From UBA6197 sp047638075 (GTDB lineage: Bacteria > Pseudomonadota > Alphaproteobacteria > Rhodobacterales > Rhodobacteraceae), in assembly GCF_047638075.1 (NCBI RefSeq), contig NZ_JBLJBV010000066.1, positions 62,001 through 126,000 on the forward strand: a stretch of DNA of 64,000 bases. Reading direction: 5' to 3'. Shown in pieces: positions 1-7,721 of the stretch. Position numbers and translations under genes: made by a program. How positions within the stretch are numbered: position 1 is the first letter of the stretch; each line of letters begins with the position of its first letter. The notes beneath the pieces are model-generated. The model had not been told where the DNA came from. It saw nothing but the letters and a program-made list of their open reading frames with translations, and ran no database searches.

Positions 1-1538
1 TACCGGGAATACCTGCGGTATTGACCGGGCGAAACCAGCATCTGGGCTGGGGCATTACCGCCGCCTACGCCGACGATCAGGACATCTCGATGGAAGAGTT
101 GAACCCGGCCGACCCCGAACGTTACCGCACCCCCGATGGTTGGAGCAAGTTCAAGACACGCCGGGCGATCATCTCGGTCAAGGATGCTGATCCGGTCACG
201 ATCACATTACGGTGGTCGGGGAATGGGCCAATCTTGTCAGGCGGGCAATTCAACCTTTCGGCGGTGACACCCCCTGGACATGTGGCGGCGATCAACTGGA
301 CGGCGCTTTCAGGGGCAGATACCTCGATGACGGCAGCGATGGGGCTGATGCAGGCGGGCAGCGTGGCGGATGGGGTGGCGGTTTCGGAACGTTTCATCGC
401 CCCGGCGCTGAACCTGATTCTGGCCGACAGCAAAGGCGTGGGGATGGTGACAATTGGTGCGCTGCCAAAACGTGACCCCGCGCACAGCACGCTTGGACGG
501 ATGCCAAGCCCCGGCTGGGAGCCCGCAAACCGATGGCAAGGCACCCTGCCCTATGCCGACAATCCGCGCTTTCTGGACCCTGAGGGTGGGATCGTTGGCA
601 ACACCAACAACAAGACAATCGACCGGCCGTTCCCCAATCACGTCAGTTTTGACTGGGGCGACAGTCAGCGTGTCTTGCGCTGGCAACGCCTGATGGGGGA
701 GCGAGAGGTCCATAGCCGCGAAAGTTTTATCGCGGCGCAGCTTGATACCGGCAGCCCGGCCGCACGGGGGCTGTTGCCGCTGGTCGGTGCGGATCTGTGG
801 TATACCGGCGAGGCGGCCCCGGAAGGCACCCCCGAGCGGCAACGCCAACGCGCGCTGGAATTGCTGGCCGCCTGGGATGGCGATATGAGCGAACACCTGC
901 CCGAGCCGCTGATTTACGCGGCCTGGATGCGGGCGTTGCAAAACCGGTTGATCCGGGATGAGTTGGGGCCTTTGGCCGCCGAGTTTCCGCATCTGGAGCC
1001 GCTATTCATCGAGCGGGTGTTTCGCAACACCGATGGTGCAGATCGGTGGTGCGACGTGATGCAATCGGCCCCGATCGAGTCGTGTACCGATATCGCGCGC
1101 CTGTCATTGGATGATGCCCTGCTGGATCTGACCGCCCGTTTCGGCACGAATGTCGAAAGTTGGCGTTGGGGGGATGTACATGAGGCGATGCATGACCATC
1201 CGGTTTTGGGTAAGGTGCCGGTGCTGAGTTGGGTCACCAATATTCGCCAATCGACCTCGGGGGGGGATTTTACCTTGATGCGCGGCGCTACGGTGGGGAC
1301 TGGGCCCAACCCCTTTGCCAATGTGCACGGCGCTGGCTATCGCGGGGTTTATGATTTTGCAGACCCCGACAGTTCGGTTTTCATCATTGCCACGGGGCAG
1401 TCGGGGCACCCATTGAGCCGGCATTATGATGATCTGAGCGAGTTGTGGCGCAGTGGTGAATATATTCCAATGTCCCTCGACCCCGATTTGGCGCGCGCGG
1501 CAGCGGCGGGGGTGACGTGGCTGGAACCGGCACCCTGA
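1..1538 (+). CDS. Penicillin acylase family protein, C-terminal part (5' truncated)
   Basis: The frame is already open at the left edge, so a TTG at 21 is internal and the true start lies upstream of the window. About 510 residues of what should be the beta chain of an N-terminal-nucleophile amidohydrolase remain. Family hallmarks are a G-R-N-x-H-L-G-W-G segment near the left edge and a GNTNNK segment near residue 200, which matches the loop carrying the oxyanion-hole asparagine. The catalytic serine that starts the beta chain and the signal peptide would be outside. Members cleave amides (beta-lactam side chains, acyl-homoserine lactones), usually in the periplasm; the substrate cannot be told here. 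It converges with hflX and is followed by a dispersed repeat. Confidence 0.85.
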   Translation, partial: PGIPAVLTGRNQHLGWGITAAYADDQDISMEELNPADPERYRTPDGWSKFKTRRAIISVKDADPVTITLRWSGNGPILSGGQFNLSAVTPPGHVAAINWTALSGADTSMTAAMGLMQAGSVADGVAVSERFIAPALNLILADSKGVGMVTIGALPKRDPAHSTLGRMPSPGWEPANRWQGTLPYADNPRFLDPEGGIVGNTNNKTIDRPFPNHVSFDWGDSQRVLRWQRLMGEREVHSRESFIAAQLDTGSPAARGLLPLVGADLWYTGEAAPEGTPERQRQRALELLAAWDGDMSEHLPEPLIYAAWMRALQNRLIRDELGPLAAEFPHLEPLFIERVFRNTDGADRWCDVMQSAPIESCTDIARLSLDDALLDLTARFGTNVESWRWGDVHEAMHDHPVLGKVPVLSWVTNIRQSTSGGDFTLMRGATVGTGPNPFANVHGAGYRGVYDFADPDSSVFIIATGQSGHPLSRHYDDLSELWRSGEYIPMSLDPDLARAAAAGVTWLEPAP

Positions 1539-1550
1539 GCGGGCAGGAAC

Positions 1551-1602
1551 GGGGGGCGTCTGCCCCCCGCACCCCCCGGGAGTATTTGGCCAAAGAAAAG
1601 CC
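1551..1602 (+). repeat. Dispersed 3'-end repeat, copy 1
   Basis: A 7-bp GC stem (GGGGGGC, loop GTCT, GCCCCCC) is followed by ACCCCCC, then GGGAGTATTT, then GGCCAAAGAAAAGCC. The same modules recur at 20811-20864 (inverted), 23579-23606 and 59144-59180. It lies between the convergent 3' ends of the acylase gene and hflX. It could act as a terminator or mRNA 3' stabiliser; that role is inferred. Confidence 0.7.
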
Positions 1603-1606
1603 AGGG

Positions 1607-2842
1607 TCACAGGGTGGCGAATTCGGCCTTTTGTCTGGCAGTCCAGCGGACCAGAAACCTGTGGCTGCTATCTTGCGGGGTTTCTTTTAAAATCACCCCC
1701 GCCTCATGCAGCCAGGCGCGGCGGCGGCCGTCGGCGTAGGGAAGGACCAGGGTTTCTTCGGTCTTTTCTTCGCCTAAGCGCTGGTCGATCACCTCAAGCA
1801 AGGCCTCGATTCCGTCGCCAGAAATGGCTGAAACGGCCTGCACATCGCCGCGGCGCGCGTCTTGCACCAAAAGCGCGGTGCGGGTTTCGGGCGAGAGGCA
1901 GTCGATCTTGTTCCAGACCTCGATCAGGTTCACGTCTTCGTCGACGCCCAGCGTTTCAAGAATGTCACCGACATCGGCGGCCTGTTCTTCGGTTTCGGGG
2001 TGGGAAATGTCGCGCACATGCAAAATCAGATCGGCCTCCAACACCTCTTCGAGGGTGGCGCGAAAGGCGGCGACCAGTTCATGCGGCAGATCCGAAATAA
2101 AGCCGACCGTGTCTGACAGGATCGCCTTGCGGCCCGACGGAAGCACAAGGCCGCGCATGGTGGGGTCAAGCGTGGCAAACAGCATGTCCTTGGCCAAGAC
2201 CTCGGCGCCGGTCATGCGGTTGAAAAGGGTTGATTTTCCGGCATTGGTATAGCCAACCAGTGCGACCAGCGGAAAGGGAATCCGGCGCCGTGCGGCGCGG
2301 TGCAATTCGCGCGTCTTGATCACTTTCGACAATTGCCGGCGGATGCGCACAACCTGATCGTCAATCGCGCGGCGGTCCGCCTCAAGCTGGGTTTCGCCGG
2401 GGCCGCCGACAAAGCCAAGGCCGCCGCGCTGACGTTCAAGGTGGGTCCAGGCGCGGACCAAACGGGTCCGTTGATAGGAAAGCGCCGCCAGTTCCACCTG
2501 AAGCACACCTTCACGCGTGCGCGCGCGGTCTGCGAAGATCTCAAGGATCAGACCGGTGCGGTCCAGAAGCTTGACGTCCCAGGCCTTTTCAAGGTTGCGC
2601 TGTTGCACCGGGCTGACCGGGCCATCGACCAGCACAAGGTCCACCTCGGCCTCGGTCATTTTTGCCTTCAGCTCATCCATCTTGCCGGTGCCGAACAGAT
2701 GGCCCGGATGCGCGCGCGTCAGGCGCACGACATCCGCGCCCATTACTTCAAGATCGGGCAGTGCAGCCGCAAGCGACACGGCCTCGGCAAGGCCATGTTC
2801 GGGCAATCTGCGGCTTTGCGCGCCCTTCAGTTCTGGGTGCAA
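1607..2842 (-). CDS. hflX: GTPase HflX (ribosome splitting/rescue)
   Basis: HflX binds the 50S subunit and splits stalled ribosomes. From the TTG at 2842 the protein has 411 residues: an N-terminal HflX domain with glycine-rich GGPGETQLE (about 146-154), then a G domain with P-loop GYTNAGKST (197-205), DTVGF (244-248) and NKID (311-314). The start is uncertain. The frame stays open upstream and reads DRPTRAWV before the TTG, as HflX proteins usually do. A CTG at 2890 overlapping the hfq stop would give 427 residues and would imply translational coupling. It follows hfq directly, the classic hfq-hflX pair. Confidence 0.95.
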   Translation of the reverse strand: MHPELKGAQSRRLPEHGLAEAVSLAAALPDLEVMGADVVRLTRAHPGHLFGTGKMDELKAKMTEAEVDLVLVDGPVSPVQQRNLEKAWDVKLLDRTGLILEIFADRARTREGVLQVELAALSYQRTRLVRAWTHLERQRGGLGFVGGPGETQLEADRRAIDDQVVRIRRQLSKVIKTRELHRAARRRIPFPLVALVGYTNAGKSTLFNRMTGAEVLAKDMLFATLDPTMRGLVLPSGRKAILSDTVGFISDLPHELVAAFRATLEEVLEADLILHVRDISHPETEEQAADVGDILETLGVDEDVNLIEVWNKIDCLSPETRTALLVQDARRGDVQAVSAISGDGIEALLEVIDQRLGEEKTEETLVLPYADGRRRAWLHEAGVILKETPQDSSHRFLVRWTARQKAEFATL

Positions 2843-2886
2843 GACCCAGGCGCGGGTTGGCCGGTCACGGGCGGGGATGGGATCGC

Positions 2887-3120
2887 TCAGTTGTCACCTT
2901 CATAGAGCGAGATCGGTTGCCCCGGCATAATGGTGGAAATGGCGTGTTTATAGACAAGCTGCGATTGGCCATCACGGCGCAACAACACACAAAAGTTGTC
3001 AAACCAGGTGATGACACCTTGAAGTTTGACGCCGTTGATCAGGAATATCGTCACAGGGACCTTGGTCTTGCGTACATGGTTCAGGAATGCATCCTGCAGG
3101 TTTTGTTTATCGGCAGCCAT
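2887..3120 (-). CDS. hfq: RNA chaperone Hfq
   Basis: This 77-residue protein forms the hexameric Sm-like ring that pairs small RNAs with mRNAs. The Sm1 region (QNLQDAFLN through GVKLQGVITWFDNF) and the Sm2 motif VYKHAIST are intact, and it ends just after the fold, as short alphaproteobacterial Hfq proteins do. The ribosome-binding site is weak (AAGGC). The 140 bases upstream separate it from trkH and contain a TTGACG but no convincing -10 box. Its stop overlaps the likely hflX coding frame. Confidence 0.98.
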   Translation of the reverse strand: MAADKQNLQDAFLNHVRKTKVPVTIFLINGVKLQGVITWFDNFCVLLRRDGQSQLVYKHAISTIMPGQPISLYEGDN

Positions 3121-3260
3121 TTTTATTGCCTTTTTTGTCTTTTCTTAGCGTGCGTGCGGTTGCGGCCAGATGCGCCAGGCCCCAACGTCAAGTATGCTTA
3201 AGCAATCGAAGAGATTCCAGCCCTAAAAACAACCCGTTATGAAGCTAATCTTCTGAAAGC

Positions 3261-4781
3261 TCAGTTTCGCCAGAATTCGGGATTGAAAAGCGCGATGATG
3301 GCGAGCGTTTCAAGCCGCCCCAGCACCATGGCACTGACCAGAATGGCCTTGGTGCTGTCGGTCAGCGTGGCCCAGTTGATCGGGGCATCGCCCGCGATAC
3401 TGGCCAAGGGGCCGGTGTTGGACAGGGCCGCAATGGACAGGATGGTGGCGGGTTCGAATTCCAACCCCGCCATCGACACCGCCATCATCACCACAGCAAT
3501 CGACATGGCGAAGAGCATGAAGAATATCCATGACATATAGGCGCCTTCGCGGCGAAGGCGCCGCGCCACGACGCCCCCACCGCCGATTGAGGCGGGGTGC
3601 ACCAACCGTTCCAATTCGCGTTCGCCGTGGCGCAACAGGGCATAGACCCGCAACAGCCGCACCCCGCCCGCCGTCGTGGCAACGCCGCCGCCAGTGATCG
3701 CCAGACCCGCCAGAATAAGCCCCGGCGTGCCAAGACCGGACCAGTTGCGCGCCTCAAGCCAGCCTGAGGATTCAAACCCGGTCGTGGTCAAAAACGACAG
3801 AACGGTAAAGAACCCGCCCCAAAGCGAGGTGGCCATCATGGCCGGTGACGGCTCTATCGCGACCTCAAGAGAAGCGATCCAGTGGCGCAAGAACAAGATC
3901 AGGGGGACGATCAGGACAAGGCTGGCGGCCAGCTTTAGTTCGGGGTCGTCCCATATCCGGTTCGTCACGCGCAACTCTCGGGCGCCGGGCCAGAAGCGGC
4001 GCGACAGGGCCGGTATCAAAAAGAGAAAGATCAGCACCTCTCCCATCATGCCGGAGGGGGCGGTCGCCGGCCCGGTGATGGGTGAAATTCCCGAGGTGGC
4101 CAGCGTTGACATCGCATGACACAGTGCCACCAGGGTTGGGTCGCCCGAAATCAGCAACGCCACCCACAGCACCAGTGTCAGCCCCAGATAGGTGGGAAAC
4201 AACGCCATGGCATAGCGCAAGACCCGATCGCCGGGGTCCGCTACACGTTCAACCGGGCCGGGGCTTGCGTCGGTCATCCGGCCGGATGGGCCAGCCGCGA
4301 AAAATACCTCAAAGCCGCCAATCCGCATGGGGGCCAATACCGCGATAGCCATCACCAACATGAAAAAGCCCCCCATCCAGCCCACTGTTGCCCGCCACAG
4401 ATGCAGGCTGGGCGCAAGGCGCGCGGGTTCGTAAAGCGACGCGCCTGTGGTCGTGAATGAGGAAACCATTTCCCACCAGGCATTGAATAGCCCGGTATCG
4501 GGCACCGCCTCATTAAAGGGGATCGCCAACATCAAGGGCAGAACGGTAAAGGCTGCGACCATGGCCAGCAGATGGTTGCGCGCGATGTTGCCGGGCCGGT
4601 TAGCCGCAGTGGCCAGCCCCAAAAGCGCCACCAAAAACAGAAATAAGGTGCCGGAATAAAAGAATGGCCGCGCGGTTGCATGATCGCGCAGGGTCAGCGC
4701 GTGGGCCGCAGGCACATACATCGCCAAGGCGCTGATCCCCATCAGGATCACGAACAAGGGCAGATCCAGAATGCGCCGCAT
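3261..4781 (-). CDS. trkH: TrkH-type potassium uptake channel protein
   Basis: This 506-residue integral membrane protein of the TrkH/KtrB superfamily is the pore subunit of the Trk potassium uptake system. Repeated pore segments carry the family's TTG signature (SFTTTGAS near 112, FLTTTGFE near 330) amid about ten hydrophobic helices. Its ATG overlaps the trkA stop by one base (TGATG), so the two subunits are translationally coupled. Confidence 0.95.
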   Translation of the reverse strand: MRRILDLPLFVILMGISALAMYVPAAHALTLRDHATARPFFYSGTLFLFLVALLGLATAANRPGNIARNHLLAMVAAFTVLPLMLAIPFNEAVPDTGLFNAWWEMVSSFTTTGASLYEPARLAPSLHLWRATVGWMGGFFMLVMAIAVLAPMRIGGFEVFFAAGPSGRMTDASPGPVERVADPGDRVLRYAMALFPTYLGLTLVLWVALLISGDPTLVALCHAMSTLATSGISPITGPATAPSGMMGEVLIFLFLIPALSRRFWPGARELRVTNRIWDDPELKLAASLVLIVPLILFLRHWIASLEVAIEPSPAMMATSLWGGFFTVLSFLTTTGFESSGWLEARNWSGLGTPGLILAGLAITGGGVATTAGGVRLLRVYALLRHGERELERLVHPASIGGGGVVARRLRREGAYMSWIFFMLFAMSIAVVMMAVSMAGLEFEPATILSIAALSNTGPLASIAGDAPINWATLTDSTKAILVSAMVLGRLETLAIIALFNPEFWRN

Positions 4782-6157
4782 CAGAAGAAATCAATAGAGA
4801 CCTGAAGCAGGCGCTCCACCTCGGGGACATCGGCCGAAAGCACAAAGAGGATGATAACATCGCCCTCTTCAACCTTGCTGTCGCCGGTGGGTTTAAGCAC
4901 CCTGTCCTCTTTTTTCAACGCGCCCATCAGCACCCCTTCGGGGAAGGCAATGTCGCGCACCAACCGCCCGGCAATCGGAGACGTCGATAAAACCTGCGCC
5001 TCGATCACCTCGGCCTCGGCGTCACCGATCGAATAGATCGCGCGCACCCGGCCATGCCGGATATGACGCAGAATCGACGAGACAGTCGTGGCGCGCGGGT
5101 TGATATAGGCGTCAATGTCCAAAGGCGCCATCAGCGGCACCAAGGTCGGGTCGTTGACCAGCGCGATGGCCATTTTGCAGCCGGCCTGTTTTGCGCGCAC
5201 CGAAACAAGAATGTTGGTCTTGTCGTCCTCGGTTACGGCCAAAACCGCATCCGCCCGGCTGATACTGGCCTCTTCCAACAGCTCAGCGCTCATCCCGTCG
5301 CCATTAAGAACGATTGTGCGTTCCAGCAGGTCGGCCGCGCGTTCCGCCTGGGGGCGCGAACGCTCAATCACCTTGGCGCGAACCCGGTCAGTCCGGGCCT
5401 CAAGCGCCCGCGCGACCGCCAACCCCACATTACCGCCACCAATAATGACGATGCGTTCCTGCTTTTTCGTTGTCTTGCCGAAAATTTCCAGCGTGCGGTT
5501 CACGTCTTCGATATGAACGAAAACATAAATCTGATCCCCCACAAACAGCTGGTCCCCCGGATCGGGCGCAAACAGCCGCCCATCGCGGCGAACCCCGGCT
5601 ACAATCGCGCGCAGAGTGGAAAACAGATCCGTCAACTGCCGCAACGGCGTTTCCAGCACCGGGCATTCCTGATCCAGCGCAATCCCCAAAAGCTGCACCT
5701 TGCCGCCCATGAAACTTTCCGTGTCGAACGTTGCCGGCGCAGAAAGCCGTTGAAGCGCGGCCTCGGCCACCTCGCGTTCGGGGCTGATGATCACATCAAT
5801 GGGCAGGTGGTCACGACGGTAAAGATCAGCATAAAGCGGCTCCATATAGGCCTGGGCGCGCAGGCGCGCAATTTTACGGGTGATCCCGAAAACCGAATGC
5901 GCGACCTGACAGGTGACCATATTGACCTCATCTGAATGGGTCGCGGCGATGATCAGGTCACAATCCCGCGCGCCGGCGCGCTCCAGCACATCGGGGTGCG
6001 AGGCAAAGCCGGCAATTCCCTGCACATCAAGCGTATCCGAGGCCCGACGGACCAGTTCGGCGTTGCTGTCCACAACGGTGACATCATTGCGTTCGCCCGA
6101 CAGGTGCCGTGCGATCTGCCAGCCGACCTGCCCTGCCCCACAGATGATGACTTTCAT
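4781..6157 (-). CDS. trkA: Trk potassium transport NAD-binding protein TrkA
   Basis: TrkA is the cytosolic regulatory subunit that gates TrkH. Its 458 residues hold two tandem RCK units, each a Rossmann TrkA-N domain (GAGQVGWQIA at the N-terminus, GGGNVGLAVA around 240) followed by a TrkA-C domain. It starts at an ATG after GGAGTGGGT and is co-oriented with ntrYX. A good sigma-70-like promoter sits in the gap after ntrX, so trkAH may also be transcribed on its own. Confidence 0.96.
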   Translation of the reverse strand: MKVIICGAGQVGWQIARHLSGERNDVTVVDSNAELVRRASDTLDVQGIAGFASHPDVLERAGARDCDLIIAATHSDEVNMVTCQVAHSVFGITRKIARLRAQAYMEPLYADLYRRDHLPIDVIISPEREVAEAALQRLSAPATFDTESFMGGKVQLLGIALDQECPVLETPLRQLTDLFSTLRAIVAGVRRDGRLFAPDPGDQLFVGDQIYVFVHIEDVNRTLEIFGKTTKKQERIVIIGGGNVGLAVARALEARTDRVRAKVIERSRPQAERAADLLERTIVLNGDGMSAELLEEASISRADAVLAVTEDDKTNILVSVRAKQAGCKMAIALVNDPTLVPLMAPLDIDAYINPRATTVSSILRHIRHGRVRAIYSIGDAEAEVIEAQVLSTSPIAGRLVRDIAFPEGVLMGALKKEDRVLKPTGDSKVEEGDVIILFVLSADVPEVERLLQVSIDFF

Positions 6158-6186
6158 ATACCCACTCCGCCAGACTCGTGCCGTTC

Positions 6187-6216
6187 TTCATAGGCCCACG
6201 GCCCTGTCTGGGTCAA
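6187..6216 (-). promoter_or_regulatory. Candidate sigma-70 promoter for trkAH
   Basis: On the minus strand TTGACC (6216-6211) is separated by 18 bases from TATGAA (6192-6187), about 30 bases before the trkA ATG. The 154-base ntrX-trkA gap holds no other obvious element. Confidence 0.45.
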
Positions 6217-6311
6217 TCGGAGCCTGTTTTGCGTGCCCGGTTAACCCGCGATAGGGTAAGCCGTCTTGATTTGAAGGCGCTCGGTGGCCGTATCCTGGCC
6301 CGAAAGAACCC

Positions 6312-7721
6312 TCAGATCTCTGCGTTTTCATCCTCTTCCAGATGCGCGACGCGCGCACCGGATTTGGCCGTTGTCACTACGCCAAGCGATTTCAGCTTGC
6401 GGTGCAGGGCCGACCGCTCCATCCCCACGAAATTCGCGGTCCGGCTGATATTGCCCCCAAACCGGTTGATCTGTGTCAGCAGATATTCGCGTTCAAAAAG
6501 CTCGCGCGCTTCGCGCAACGGCAATGTCGCAAGCGCCCCCCCCAGAACGACGCGGCCCTCATCGGGCACAGCATCCTGGCCGGGCAATTCGCGCGGCTCG
6601 ATCGGGCCGGTGCCCTCACCAAGGATCAGGACGCGCTCAATGACATTGCGCAGCTGCCGTATATTGCCGGGCCAATCCATGGTCTGCATCATCGCCGCGG
6701 CCTCTTCACCGATCTCACGCAATGGCAGGCCTTGCGCCTGGTTGAAACCCTCGATGAAATGGTGGGCAATCAGGGGAATATCCTCGCGCCGCTCAGACAG
6801 GGCGGGTACCGCTATCGGCACCACATTGAGCCGGTCAAAAAGTTCCTGCCGAAAGTGCCCAGCGGCAATTTCGACCGGTAGATCGCGGGTGGTGGACGAT
6901 ATCACCCGCAAATCAACGCGCACCTTGTCTGCGCCACCGGCGCGGGTGAATTGCTGTTCGGTCAGCACACGCAGGATTTTAGACTGGGTGCCCAGTGGCA
7001 TATCGGCCACCTCATCGAAATAGATCACCCCCCCGTGGGCCTGCTCCAACAGCCCCTTTTCCACACCGCGTTCGGGCGTTTCGCGCCCAAAAAGCACCTC
7101 CTCCATCCGATCAGGCGCAATCGAGGCCGAGGTGACGGTGACGAAAGCTGCAGCCGCGCGGTTCGAGTGTTGATGGATGTAGCGGGCGGCCATTTCCTTG
7201 CCCGCCCCCGGCTCGCCGGTCAGCATGACCCGCCCGTTGGATTTGGTAACCTTGTCAAGCTGATCCTTCAGTTTGCGAAAGGCAACGGAATTGCCCAGCA
7301 TGTCCGCCACGCTAAGGTCACGTCGGCGCAAGCTGGTGTTTTCGCGGCGTAGCCGGGCCGTTTCCATCGCGCGGGTGATCACCACCATCAACTGGTCGAT
7401 GTTGAACGGCTTTTCGATAAAATCGTAGGCCCCCTGTTTGATCGCAGCGACGGCTATTTCGATGTTGCCATGGCCTGAAATGATCACCACCGGGATCTCG
7501 GGGTTGTCGCGTTTGACCTGCTTGAGGATGTCGATCCCGTCCATCCGGCTGTCTTTCAGCCAGATATCAAGGATCATCAGCGCCGGGGGCTCGGTGTTGA
7601 TTTCGGCCATGCAGTCATCGGCGTTGCCGGCAACACGGGTCGCAAAGCCCTCATCCTTGAGAATATCTGCGATCAGGTCGCGGATGTCTTTTTCGTCGTC
7701 AACAATCAGAATATCGCTCAT
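6312..7721 (-). CDS. ntrX: Response regulator NtrX (AAA+ type, no GAFTGA)
   Basis: NtrX is the partner of the membrane kinase NtrY. Its 469 residues form a receiver with phosphoacceptor D52, an AAA+ domain with P-loop GEPGAGKE (169-176), and a Fis-type helix-turn-helix near 430-455. Where sigma-54 activators carry the GAFTGA loop, this protein reads LFGRETPERGVEKGLL (210-225), so contact with sigma-54 is unlikely. A sigma-70 role, as known for Rhodobacter NtrC-type proteins, is inferred. The start ATG overlaps the ntrY stop by four bases. Confidence 0.94.
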   Translation of the reverse strand: MSDILIVDDEKDIRDLIADILKDEGFATRVAGNADDCMAEINTEPPALMILDIWLKDSRMDGIDILKQVKRDNPEIPVVIISGHGNIEIAVAAIKQGAYDFIEKPFNIDQLMVVITRAMETARLRRENTSLRRRDLSVADMLGNSVAFRKLKDQLDKVTKSNGRVMLTGEPGAGKEMAARYIHQHSNRAAAAFVTVTSASIAPDRMEEVLFGRETPERGVEKGLLEQAHGGVIYFDEVADMPLGTQSKILRVLTEQQFTRAGGADKVRVDLRVISSTTRDLPVEIAAGHFRQELFDRLNVVPIAVPALSERREDIPLIAHHFIEGFNQAQGLPLREIGEEAAAMMQTMDWPGNIRQLRNVIERVLILGEGTGPIEPRELPGQDAVPDEGRVVLGGALATLPLREARELFEREYLLTQINRFGGNISRTANFVGMERSALHRKLKSLGVVTTAKSGARVAHLEEDENAEI

